From assembly GCF_004348315.1 (NCBI RefSeq), contig NZ_SMKC01000042.1, positions 1 through 34,913 on the forward strand: a stretch of 34,913 nucleotides of DNA, written 5' to 3'. Positions 8,701-18,218 of this stretch are shown here, in pieces. A program made the position numbers and the translations under genes. Origin of the DNA: Streptomyces sp. 8K308. GTDB lineage: Bacteria > Actinomycetota > Actinomycetes > Streptomycetales > Streptomycetaceae. A model generated the notes under the pieces. That model had not been told where the DNA came from, did no database searches, and was given only the letters and a program-made list of their open reading frames with translations. How positions within the stretch are numbered: the stretch's first letter is position 1; every line of letters begins with the position of its first letter.

Positions 8701-8781
8701 CCCCCCACGGTACGTGCGGCGGGACCGGGAGGTCAGCCGTCCCGGCGCGGCAACCCTGGCGGGTTGATCTCCGACTCCTCG

Positions 8782-8893
8782 CCCCCGAGGGGCCGAGGAC
8801 GACGGTCACCTCCCCGGTCCCGACGCGCAGGTAAACCCCGCGCAACACGTGCAGCTGGCCGAACCACTTGTGGATGCCGCGCACGTCGACCAT
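8782..8893 (-). pseudogene. Amino-acid ABC transporter ATPase, N-terminal remnant
   Basis: From ATG at 8893 the frame reads MVDVRGIHKWFGQLHVLRGV and continues to VLGPSG, the first ~37 residues of a GlnQ/HisP-type ATPase. It breaks exactly inside the Walker A loop: the expected GSGKST does not follow, and no later ATPase motif is present before the next gene. It follows the permease remnant as in a normal amino-acid transporter operon. The protein cannot be functional. Confidence 0.8.
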
Positions 8894-8924
8894 CGCCGCG
8901 GGCGCGCTCGTCCGACACCCCGCT

Positions 8925-9807
8925 CGGCACCGCGCGCGAAGCGCCGCTCGACGTAGTACTGGGCGACCGAGAGCGGCGTGGTCAGGACGACGTACCAGAC
9001 GGTGGCGACCATCAGCGGCGGCACCGCCCGGCCGTTGCGGCCGAAGATGACCTGCACCTGTAGAAGAGTTCGCCGGAAGAGTTCGCCGATCGCCATCGCC
9101 GAGACGATGGAGGCGCCCCTGAACAGCGAGATGATCTCGTTGGCCGCGTCGGGCGGGAAGCTCCGCATCGCCTGGGGCAGCACGATGCGCCGCGGCTGCC
9201 TGAGTCGGGGGATGCCGAGCGCCGCGGCGGCCTCCGGCTGCCCCGGGTCCACGGCGAGCACGCCGCCGCGGACGATCTCGGCGGCGTGGGCGGCCTGGTG
9301 GAGGGCGAGGCCGATGACGGCGGCGGCCGTGGCGCCGATCAGGTCCATCGTCTCGACCCGCCACAGCACCGGGCCGGAGGGGATGCCGAACCCAACCCCC
9401 TGGAGGTGGACGAAGTTGAACCAGAAGAGGAGTTGGACGATCAGCGAGATGGAGCGGAAGGCCCAGACGTAGGTCCATGCGACGGTCCGCAGGACCACGC
9501 TGTGGGACAGCCGCATCAGGCCGATGACGACGCCGAGGGCGAAAACCAACGCGGTGTCGTACACGGTGAGTTGGACGGTCAGCCAGACGGCGCCAACGAC
9601 GCTGTCGGCCAGCAGGTAGTCGAAGAAGACCGGTCAGTCCCAGCCCGGGTTGGTGGCGAGCCCGTGGGCGAACTGGGCCAGTAGGACGAGGACGGCGAGC
9701 CCGGCCAGCCAGCGGAGGTAGTGGCGGGCGGGCACGATCCGCGGCGTGCTCAGGTCGTCGTCGGGGTCCGAGTCGGGGCGGGCGGTGCCTGGGGGCGCGA
9801 GGTCCAT
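8925..9807 (-). pseudogene. Polar amino-acid ABC transporter permease, disrupted
   Basis: From ATG at 9807 the frame encodes a short charged N-terminus, a hydrophobic segment (WLAGLAVLVLLAQFAHGLA) and then NPGWD followed by TGA at 9634-9636. After it PVFFDYLLADSVVGAVWLTV continues in the same frame. Relatives read W-D-W-P here, so TGG has become TGA. The rest is a typical HisM/GlnP-family permease with several membrane segments and the EAA-loop region (AAALGIPRLRQPRRIVLPQA). Near 8930 the frame runs on past the expected C-terminus and overlaps the ATPase start out of phase. A fragment could be made from a restart after the stop, but the operon around it is dead. Confidence 0.85.
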
Positions 9808-9865
9808 GTCGGCGTCTCCGGTCGCTCGGGCGTAGGGGGAGGTGAGGGCGGCGCGGCCCGGTGGT

Positions 9866-10076
9866 GAGGAGGATCCGGCGGTGGCCGTGCGGCGGCGCGA
9901 ACTCCTCCTCCGGGTAGCGGAACGTCTCGTCGGCGGCGCCGACGCCGTACCGGGTGCGGTACTCGTGCTCCCGCTCGCGCGGCAGCGGCCGGGTGAGCGG
10001 GTCGGAGACGCGGGCGCGGACGACGGCGAGGCCGTCGTCCCGGCCGGGCGTGCGTCCCTGGGTTCGTCGACGTCAC
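9866..10076 (-). pseudogene. GNAT N-acetyltransferase, frameshifted N-terminal remnant
   Basis: AAGGAGAC lies just before a GTG at 10076. The first ~13 codons (MTSTNPGTHARPG) are in one frame. The recognisable continuation RDDGLAVVRARVSDPLTRPL and FRYPEEEFAPPHG is in another, which implies a single-base indel near 10040. The latter resembles the start of small actinobacterial GNAT acetyltransferases often linked to amino-acid ABC transporters. Similarity ends after about 65 residues, and the acetyl-CoA-binding core is missing. Read together with the permease and ATPase remnants, this was a three-gene operon. Confidence 0.6.
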
Positions 10077-10426
10077 GGCTGAGTCTCCTTCCTGTTCCGA
10101 GGGAGCGGTGGCTGGCGTGCGCGGGGCACGGCCGGCGCCGGAAAGGCGCGGGGCGCGGAACGGGAACTCAGCTACAGAGACAGCTGGCGGAACGGCTCAG
10201 GTCGATCGGGAGGCACCGGACCAACGGCCATGCGAGAACGGGTCCTTGCACGGCCGCCCCCTCGCCCGAGAGCCGGAGAACGACGCCGCCGGCGTGCGTG
10301 GCCGGGGGGAACCAACACGAGGCTCACAAAGGCGGTTCTGGCTTGACCACGGCCTCGGCGAACCGTCCATGCGCCCGCCACACGCCCGCGACAACCGGCC
10401 GTGGGCCGACGGCCCGTCGCGGCCGG
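10077..10426. other. Intergenic region between aminotransferase and decayed transporter operon
   Basis: About 350 bp with no gene I can support; open frames on both strands lack recognisable domains or ribosome binding sites. The right end holds the hairpin described separately. The left end would carry the old promoter of the GNAT-permease-ATPase operon. Confidence 0.5.
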
Positions 10427-10427
10427 T
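10394..10427 (-). terminator. Hairpin at the end of the aminotransferase gene
   Basis: ACCGGCCG (10394-10401) pairs perfectly with CGGCCGGT (10420-10427), and an inner stem GGGCC (10403-10407) pairs with GGCCC (10411-10415). The structure touches the stop codon of the aminotransferase. There is no U tract, as is usual for Streptomyces terminators. Confidence 0.55.
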
Positions 10428-11701
10428 CAGGCGCCCCAGTAGCCGGGGGACTCCTGGCCGGCGGGCAACGCGCTCTGGGCGGGGACCGGCGCCGGCACGT
10501 ACCAGTCGCTGCCGTAGAGGACCTGGCACATGCCGGTGAGCAGCCGGGCCACGTCCGCCTGTGGGCGGACCACGAGCCGGAGGTAGGAGCTGCTGCTGTT
10601 CAGCTTGTTGCCGCACTCGCGGACGAGCACCCCGTGCTCGGCGAGCAGCCGGTCGCGCAGCAGCGCGCCGTCGACCCCCTCGGGCAGCTTGACCAGGATG
10701 AAGTTGCCCTGGGAAGGGAAGGCGGTGACGCCGGGCAGCTTGCTGAGCTGACGCAGCATCTCCTGCCGGTCGGCGTGCACCTGCTGGAGGCTCTGCCGGT
10801 ACTCCTGCCCGTGCTCCTTCAGCGCGAACACCACGTACTCGGCGAGGGAGTTGAGGTTCCACTTGGGCAGCGCGTCCCGCACCCGCCTGGCCAGCGCCGG
10901 GTTGGCGACCAGGTAGCCGAAGCGGATGCCGTGCAGCCCGAAGTTCTTGCCGAGGCTCTTGAGCACGATGACGTTGGGCAGCAGCACCGCCTCCTGGGCC
11001 ACACTGGGCTGCGGCTCGCTGCTGACAAACTCGATGAAGGACTCGTCGACCACCACCAGGTCGAGGTCGATCAGGGCGTGCAGCATGCTGATGACGGTCT
11101 GCCGGGGCAGGTAGCCGCCGTCGGGGTTGTTGGGGTTGCAGATCACGGCGGTGCGCGAGCCCCGGGACTGCACGAACGAGACGAAGGCCGCCGGGTCGAG
11201 GGCGAAGCCGCGCTCCTCGGGCAGCGGGAACATGTCCACCCGCTTGCCGGTCTCCATCGGCTGGTCGGTCCATCGGCCGAAGGTGGGCACGGGGACGGCG
11301 AGGCTGCGGCGGACCAGCAGGTGGTCGATCCAGGTGATGAGTTCGGTCGAGCCGTTGCCCATGGCGACGGTCTGCGGGTTGAGACCGAGCACCGAGCACA
11401 GTTCGGCCGCGATGGTGTCGGCGCCGCTCGGGTAGTAGGTGAGGATTCCGCGCAGCTCGCGGGCGAGTTGCTCGAACATGGCGGGGGTGGGGAAGTACGG
11501 GTTGCACGGGATGCAGAAGTCGACCGTGCCGTTCGCGCCGCCGGCCCTGCTCAGCGAGAAGAACGAGGGGCTGTGGGCGGTGCTCGCCCGGAACAACTGC
11601 CGCACGTTGTCGAGTCGGCCCTCGCCGCCTGTGGTGGCGAGGCCGCCCGCGCCCTCGGACGGGTTGATGGCGACAGTCAATCCGACGACCTCCTCGGTCA
11701 C
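10427..11701 (-). CDS. PLP-dependent aminotransferase, class I/II, HisC-like
   Basis: The 424-residue fold-type I PLP enzyme is related to histidinol-phosphate aminotransferases and threonine-phosphate decarboxylases. Visible motifs are GNGSTELI near residue 116 (phosphate-cup region), CNPNNPDGG at 188-196 (ring-contacting Asn), VVVDESF with Asp219, SLGKNFGLHG with the Schiff-base Lys252, Arg260 in GIRFGY, and a C-terminal carboxylate-binding Arg in SSYLRLVVRP. It would transfer an amino group to, or decarboxylate, a small amino or keto acid; the substrate cannot be told from sequence. An N-terminal extension of about 55 residues precedes the usual HisC start. It stands alone, with no his or cob genes nearby, so a specialised-metabolism role is possible. 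The GTG start has only a weak ribosome binding site. Confidence 0.88.
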   Translation of the reverse strand: MTEEVVGLTVAINPSEGAGGLATTGGEGRLDNVRQLFRASTAHSPSFFSLSRAGGANGTVDFCIPCNPYFPTPAMFEQLARELRGILTYYPSGADTIAAELCSVLGLNPQTVAMGNGSTELITWIDHLLVRRSLAVPVPTFGRWTDQPMETGKRVDMFPLPEERGFALDPAAFVSFVQSRGSRTAVICNPNNPDGGYLPRQTVISMLHALIDLDLVVVDESFIEFVSSEPQPSVAQEAVLLPNVIVLKSLGKNFGLHGIRFGYLVANPALARRVRDALPKWNLNSLAEYVVFALKEHGQEYRQSLQQVHADRQEMLRQLSKLPGVTAFPSQGNFILVKLPEGVDGALLRDRLLAEHGVLVRECGNKLNSSSSYLRLVVRPQADVARLLTGMCQVLYGSDWYVPAPVPAQSALPAGQESPGYWGA

Positions 11702-11826
11702 TTCGCTGCCCGGGGCGGACCCGGGCGGCAGCCCTCCGCTCCCCCGGTGTCCCCGAGGGTGGCACCGAAGCAGCGGCGGGTGGGCGGATTGCGTCTAGGT
11801 GGATAAGAAACGGGATCCCCGCCCGG

Positions 11827-12112
11827 TCACTCGGCGCGCAGCGCGGTGGCGGTGCGGACCCTGGCGGCCCAGCCGGCCGGGAGCAGGGCGCCGAGCACCG
11901 CGATCAGCGGGCCGCCGACGGCGAGGGCGGCCAGTGCCGGTGCCTGGTAGACGTCGGTGATCGAGTCGGGCAGGACGAGACCGGCGGCGTCGCCCATGGC
12001 GGGCAGCACCAGGTCGTGCAGGGCGACGCCCAGCGGGACGCCGAGGGCGCCGCCGGCGAGCCCGGGCAGCAGCACCGCCGTGACGCTCACGGCGACGGTC
12101 GCCGCCGGCAGC
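11827..12112 (-). pseudogene. FtsX-like ABC transporter permease, C-terminal remnant
   Basis: The last ~90 codons of a MacB/FtsX-family permease are intact, with two hydrophobic segments and the family ending LLPAGWAARVRTATALRAE before a normal TGA. Upstream of about 12112 the similarity ends abruptly and the sequence switches to a LuxR gene on the opposite strand. No start codon with a ribosome binding site exists for the fragment. Confidence 0.8.
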
Positions 12113-12118
12113 AGGGCC

Positions 12119-12333
12119 GAGGTGCTCGGCCTGCTGGCCCGCGGCCTCAGCAACGCCGAACTCGCCGGCCGGCTCCAACTCTCCGAGGCACCGTCAAGAC
12201 CCACGTCGCCCGCGTCCTCGGCAAGCTCCGCCTCCGCGACCGCGCCCAGGCGGTGATCGTGGCCTACGAGACCGGCCTGGTGAGCGTGGGCGACGGGCCC
12301 GCCCCCGGCGGAACGGCGGGCGGCCCCCCGTAG
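12119..12333 (+). pseudogene. LuxR-type response regulator, C-terminal remnant with frameshift
   Basis: The sequence starts mid-gene with EVLGLLARGLSNAELAGRLQ, the LuxR DNA-binding helices, in one frame. It continues with TVKTHVARVLGKLRLRDRAQ and VIVAYETGLV in the next frame. A single missing base near 12189 (GAGGCACC where GAGGCCACC is expected) explains the shift. The receiver domain and everything before the HTH are gone. It lies head-to-head with the FtsX remnant, as if a deletion removed the 5' halves of two divergent genes. Confidence 0.85.
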
Positions 12334-12369
12334 TGCCCCCGGAGGGATGCCCTGGTACCGTCTGCGGTC

Positions 12370-12432
12370 CTCGTTGCTCGTTTCTCGTTGCTCGTTGCTC
12401 GTTGCTCGTTGCTCGTTTCTCGTTTCTCGTCG
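12370..12432 (+). repeat. 7-bp tandem repeat array (CTCGTTG/CTCGTTT)
   Basis: Eight copies of CTCGTTG or CTCGTTT plus a ninth degenerate copy (CTCGTCG) follow each other without interruption. The array ends where the GGGGAGG ribosome binding site of the VOC gene begins. It is untranslated leader or promoter DNA for that gene. Confidence 0.92.
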
Positions 12433-12443
12433 GGGAGGCGTCG

Positions 12444-12791
12444 ATGGCCGTTCGTCGTGTCATGCCCGTCATCCAGTCGGAGGCCGCGCGGGAGAGCCGG
12501 GAGTTCTACGGCCTGCTGGGTTTCGAGGAGGTCATGAACCTCGGCTGGATCACGACGCTCGCGTCCCCGTCCACCCCGGCGGCGCAGGTCAGTGTCATGA
12601 CCGCCGACAAGACCGCGCCGGTCACCCCCGAGCTGAGCGTGGAGGTCGACGACCTGGACGCGGCCTACGCGGCGATGCGGGAGAGCGGTGCGGAGATCGT
12701 GCACCCGCTGAGCGACGAGGAGTGGGGTGTGCGGCGCTTCTTCGTCCGCGACCCCAACGGTCGCGTGGTCAACGTGCTGAGCCACCGCTGA
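12444..12791 (+). CDS. VOC-superfamily protein (glyoxalase/bleomycin-resistance type)
   Basis: The 115-residue single-domain protein starts MAVRRVMPVIQSEAARESRE and shows the beta-alpha-beta-beta-beta pattern of the vicinal oxygen chelate fold: FYGLLGFEEV early, LSVEVDDLDAAYAAM in the middle, and FFVRDPNGRVVNV at the C-terminus. Members bind metals or hydrophobic ligands; some give resistance to bleomycin-type drugs, others are dioxygenases or isomerases. The usual metal-ligand His/Glu pattern is incomplete, so a binding role is as likely as catalysis. GGGGAGG five bases before ATG 12444 fixes the start. The frame is open further upstream, but only through the heptamer repeats. The leader consists of those repeats. 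Confidence 0.85.
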   Translation: MAVRRVMPVIQSEAARESREFYGLLGFEEVMNLGWITTLASPSTPAAQVSVMTADKTAPVTPELSVEVDDLDAAYAAMRESGAEIVHPLSDEEWGVRRFFVRDPNGRVVNVLSHR

Positions 12792-12937
12792 ACCACCGCC
12801 GACCCTCCGCACGGCGCTCGACGCGCCGGCCGCCGATGAGTTCCACCACGGCTCGGAGTCAGTCATCGTGAGTCGGAGGCCGGCACCAGCCGGCCCCGCC
12901 CAGCACACGTCACGACAACACCCTGGGGAGAACCGGG

Positions 12938-13510
12938 ATGCGTACCCTGATCAGCACCGCTTTCGTCTCGCTCGACGGCGTCGTGGAGGCCCCGGGCGGC
13001 GAGCCCGGCTACCGGAACTCCGGATGGACCTTCAAGGACGTCGAGTTCCTCCCCGAGGCGTACGAGATCAAGGGCAGGGAGCAGCAGGAGGCCACGGCGA
13101 TGATGCTGGGCCGCGTCAGCTACGAGGGGTTCAGCCCGGTCTGGCCGAAGATGGCGGAGTTCACCGACTACAACGCGATGCCGAAGTACGTCGTCTCCAC
13201 CACCCTCACCGAGGCCGACCTGGTCGACAACTGGGGCGAGACCACGATCCTGCGCTCGCTCGACGACGTGGCCGCCCTCAAGGAGACCGAGGGCGGCCCG
13301 ATCATCATCCACGGCAGCGCCGCCCTCAACCGGAACCTCTCGGACGCCGGCCTCATCGACCGCTACCACCTGCTGGTCTTCCCGCTCCTGCTCGGCGCGG
13401 GCAAGCGGCTGTTCAGCGATACGGACAAGGACGCCCAGAAGCTGCGGCTCGTCGAGCACGAGGCGTACGCCAACGGTCTGCAGAAGAACGTCTTCGACGT
13501 CGTCCGCTGA
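12938..13510 (+). CDS. RibD C-terminal/dihydrofolate-reductase-like protein
   Basis: The 190-residue protein belongs to the RibD C-terminal/DHFR-like group: start MRTLISTAFVSLDGVVEAPG, the LGRVSYEGF motif, KYVVSTTL, GPIIIHGSAALNRNL (nucleotide-binding loop) and HLLVFPLLLGAGKRLF. Such stand-alone proteins are predicted NADPH-dependent reductases; most have no known substrate and are not true folate enzymes. GGGGAG lies 7 bases before the ATG. It follows the VOC gene by 146 bp in the same direction and converges on a broken paralogue. Confidence 0.88.
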   Translation: MRTLISTAFVSLDGVVEAPGGEPGYRNSGWTFKDVEFLPEAYEIKGREQQEATAMMLGRVSYEGFSPVWPKMAEFTDYNAMPKYVVSTTLTEADLVDNWGETTILRSLDDVAALKETEGGPIIIHGSAALNRNLSDAGLIDRYHLLVFPLLLGAGKRLFSDTDKDAQKLRLVEHEAYANGLQKNVFDVVR

Positions 13511-13523
13511 CCCCAGGAGCGGC

Positions 13524-14096
13524 CTACGGACGACCGCTCGGCCGGTACCGTAGCAGGACGTTGCCCGAGCGGAACACGGTCACCGCGCCGGCCGCCAGGT
13601 CGACGCGGTCCCGCAGGCCGGCGTACAGGCTGTGCCCTCGGCCGAGCAGCACCGGATGCAGCAGGATCCGCAGCGCGTCTACCAGGCCGTGTTCCAGCAG
13701 CGACACGGTGAGCCCCGAGCTCCCGAAGATCGCGACGTCACCGGCGGCCTCGGTCCTGAGCCGAGCGACCTCGGCCGCCAGATCGGCGCCGTCGGTGACA
13801 CGGGTGTTCTCCCAGGGGGTCACCGAACCGCGGCGCGTCACCACGAACTTGGGCACGGCGTTCATGAAGGCCGCGACCTCGGGCAGCCGCCCCGCGGCCT
13901 CGGCCGAGGTCCAGACGTCGGCGAGTGCTCGTAGGTGCGCCGGCCGAGCAACAGCGCGCCCACCTCGCGGGTCTGGCGCAGGTTCCAGTCGAAGAACTCC
14001 TCGTCGTACGGGCCCCAGCCCAGCTCCCCCTCCGGCCCCTCGTGATAGCCGTCGAGGGAACAGAACAGAGAACGCGAACACCCGCCCGCCACTCAT
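13524..14096 (-). pseudogene. Second RibD/DHFR-like gene, two frameshifts
   Basis: The family sequence is spread over two frames. MSGGRVFAFSVLF is followed, after an indel near 14065, by CSLDGYHEGPEGELGWGPYD up to LLLGRRTYEH. After a second indel near 13928, ADVWTSAEAAGRLPEVAAFM continues to VFRSGNVLLRY. Restoring both frames gives a protein of normal length for the family (~190 residues). The open frame from 14096 has a scrambled first third and probably gives no working enzyme. It is a paralogue of, and convergent with, the intact gene at 12938-13510. Confidence 0.82.
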
Positions 14097-14146
14097 CTCG
14101 TCTCCTTCCGACCGATCGATACGGCAGAGGAACCCTCACGGCGGGC

Positions 14147-14623
14147 GAAACTCTTCCCGCGATGGCCATCACCCTGGCGGTCTTCGTCGCCGTCCAGATC
14201 GCCATGCCGCTGCTGGTCCGGCCCCACCTGCTTCCCGCCACCCAGTCGACCTCCGAAGTCACGGCCGCGCACCTGGCGGCCGTGTCGCAGGGCGACGGCG
14301 ACGTCCGGCTGGAGGCGAGCGTGCCCGACGCCGGTGCCTGGATCCTGTCCAGCCGCACCGTGGACGCGGAAGGACGTGCGGTCTCCAGCATCTCCCTGCC
14401 GGCCTCGTCCATGGAACGCTGCGAACCCGCGCTGGAGGAGGCCGCGAGGATCGGCGACTGCGTGGCAGCGGAAATCACGCGACTCGGTTACCGGCTGGAG
14501 GCGAGCTATCTCCCCTCCAGCCGCTTCTGGCCCCTCCAGTGGGCCGAAACCGGCATCTACCTCGGCCTCGCGCTGGGCTTGGCGGGAGGCTGTTCCTCGT
14601 GGGTCCGCCGCCGCCTGACCTGA
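14147..14623 (+). pseudogene. ABC transporter permease, C-terminal remnant
   Basis: The frame from ETLPAMAITLAVFVAVQIAM through RPHLLP, AGAWILSSRTVDAEGR and SSRFWPLQWAETGIYLGLAL to RRRLT matches the last ~155 residues of a common Streptomyces multi-membrane ABC permease that normally has more than 300 residues. One transmembrane segment lies at each end of the fragment. ATG at 14162 could start a 153-residue product but no good ribosome binding site is visible. The N-terminal half and the partner ATPase are missing. Confidence 0.7.
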
Positions 14624-14784
14624 CGGTGTCCTGGACGACCTGTTCTTTCTCGCCGCCGCGCCGCGTATGGGCGATCAGCGCGGTGCGGGTGGCCCTGGCG
14701 CCCCTCGGTGGGGTGCCGGGGCGGGCCGGCCGGAGGCCGTGGGTTTCAGTCGGCCTCGGTGGACTCAACGGCTGCCGAGCGTAG

Positions 14785-14904
14785 TTGGGCCGTATCGCGG
14801 AGGCGGGAGACGGCGCGGAACCACCGGCCCCGCCGGACGAGCGGGTGGCCCCCCACCGTCTGGTGGTGCGGGAGAGCACGACGGGCGTCGAGTCGTCCGC
14901 CTGA
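14785..14904 (+). pseudogene. LacI-family regulator, C-terminal remnant
   Basis: About 39 codons ending RVAPHRLVVRESTTGVESSA and TGA carry the typical LacI-family tail (HRLVVREST), preceded by GRIAEAGDG as in the last helix. A TAG at 14782-14784 closes the frame upstream, and no DNA-binding or sugar-binding domain remains. The rest of the gap between the permease remnant and icd (14624-14784) holds no gene that I can support. Confidence 0.62.
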
Positions 14905-14953
14905 TGGCACCCGATGACGGGGGTCACTGTCGACCGGGACCCCCCACGAGATA

Positions 14954-14967
14954 TCTTGACGTCAAGA
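14954..14967 (+). promoter_or_regulatory. 14-bp palindrome in the icd promoter region
   Basis: TCTTGACGTCAAGA is a perfect inverted repeat 34 bp before the icd start codon, and it contains a TTGACG that could serve as the -35 element. The position suggests an operator controlling icd. The regulator is unknown. A weak -10 (TGAGAA at 14979-14984) lies 17 nt further on. Confidence 0.55.
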
Positions 14968-14989
14968 CGACGTAGATGTGAGAACGTGA

Positions 14990-17218
<2,229 letters not shown>

Positions 17219-17221
<3 letters not shown>

Positions 17222-17251
17222 CCATCGGCTGACCATCGGCTGACCATCGGC
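17219..17251 (+). repeat. Three tandem copies of an 11-bp unit over the icd stop codon
   Basis: TGACCATCGGC occurs three times in a row, starting with the icd stop codon itself. Because 11 is not a multiple of 3, the three TGAs fall in three different frames and close all forward frames at this point. Confidence 0.9.
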
Positions 17252-17274
17252 CGAGCACCGGCACGGCACGGGTG

Positions 17275-17310
17275 AAGGGGCGCGGACCGCACGGGTGGCC
17301 CGCGCCCCTT
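17275..17310. terminator. Terminator hairpin between icd and the amidase gene
   Basis: AAGGGGCGCGG (17275-17285) pairs perfectly with CCGCGCCCCTT (17300-17310), an 11-bp stem with a 14-nt loop. It sits between two convergent genes and could terminate transcription in both directions, protecting icd from the long minus-strand operon. Confidence 0.85.
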
Positions 17311-17326
17311 CGGCTCGTCGGCGGCC

Positions 17327-18214
17327 TCAGCTCGCCGGCACCTTCAGGCGGTCCCAACTGGCGCGCCCCGGGATGCCGTCCGCGGCCCGCCCCGAGTAGC
17401 CGAGCCGGCGCTGCCAGGCCGCGTACGACGCGCGGTCAACGTCGGTCCAGTCGGGCCCGGGGCCGACCCGATAGCGCCCGCAGCCGACGGCCACGAGGCG
17501 CCGGCCCATCTCCGTGATGACCGGGCTGCGCCGCCCGGCGCGGAAGAAGTCGGCGCCGGGGAACGGCTCGTGGGCCGGCTCGTCGCTCGGCCCCGCGTCG
17601 TCGGCCGGGCCATCGGGCCGCCGGCCGAGGCGGTCCCCGGTCCGGCCGCGCAGCTCCTCCATCGCGAAGCCCCTGGGGTCGGCCTTGCCCGGCCGCCACT
17701 CCAGATGGCCGATGACGGACCGCTGGGTCCAGCCGTGCACCCGGCAGATGGCCGCCGCGACCCGCTCGGCGGCGGCCAGCTGTTCGGCCGGCCACGGGTC
17801 TTCGCCGTCGCCGAGGTTGACGCACTCGAAGCCGTAGAAGCGGGCGTTGCCGTCGACGCTGGCCCGCCGGTCGGGCGGCAGCGACGCCTTCTCGCCGATG
17901 ACGGCGCGCAGCACGTCGGGGTCGCCGAGGCCCGCGTGGTTGGCGCGACCGTTGCCGACGAGGTAGACCGTGCCGTCCTTGGCGATCACCCCATGGCACA
18001 GCGGCCCCGGCAGGTCGGCGTGGCCGTTGTAGCAGAGTTCGACGGTGTTCGGGGTGCCCCGGGTGACGGTGTGGTGGATCATCACGCCGTGCACCGGTCC
18101 CCAGGCGCCCCTGGCGTTCCGGTTGTGGGTGCGCCAGCCGCGGTGTTCGACGACGGTCACGCCCTCGGCGCGCAGCACCTCGACCAGCCGGTCGGCGGAG
18201 AGTGGCTTGGCCAT
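17327..18214 (-). CDS. N-acetylmuramoyl-L-alanine amidase with C-terminal peptidoglycan-binding domain
   Basis: The 295-residue protein has an Amidase_2 (PGRP-like) catalytic domain: MIHHTV near residue 45 with the first zinc His, CHGVIAKDGTVYLVGNGRAN, GFECVNLGDG, and GHLEWRPGKADPRGF with the second zinc His and the Lys/Asp motif. A Pro/Asp-rich linker (about 195-220) leads to a C-terminal domain of the type found in actinophage endolysins (FFRAGRRSPVITEMGRRLVA; WQRRLGYSGRAADGIPGRAS). It should cleave the stem peptide from muramic acid. There is no signal peptide, so export would need another route or cell lysis. It is the last gene of the eCIS operon, 4 bp behind the DUF6519 gene, with GAGGGA 7 bases before the ATG. 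Confidence 0.92.
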   Translation of the reverse strand: MAKPLSADRLVEVLRAEGVTVVEHRGWRTHNRNARGAWGPVHGVMIHHTVTRGTPNTVELCYNGHADLPGPLCHGVIAKDGTVYLVGNGRANHAGLGDPDVLRAVIGEKASLPPDRRASVDGNARFYGFECVNLGDGEDPWPAEQLAAAERVAAAICRVHGWTQRSVIGHLEWRPGKADPRGFAMEELRGRTGDRLGRRPDGPADDAGPSDEPAHEPFPGADFFRAGRRSPVITEMGRRLVAVGCGRYRVGPGPDWTDVDRASYAAWQRRLGYSGRAADGIPGRASWDRLKVPAS

Positions 18215-18218
18215 CGGC

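Noticed and set aside
12370..12432. CRISPR-like array
   Set aside because: The units are only 7 bp and contiguous, with no spacers; it is a simple tandem repeat.
14624..14690. Start of a GPP34-like protein (LDDLFFLAAAP)
   Set aside because: Only about ten residues fit, with no start or continuation; chance is as likely.
14750..14912. Minus-strand short frame ending in SRLRDTAQLRSAAVESTEAD
   Set aside because: It is antisense to the LacI tail, which has a specific family match; no ribosome binding site or known family supports it.
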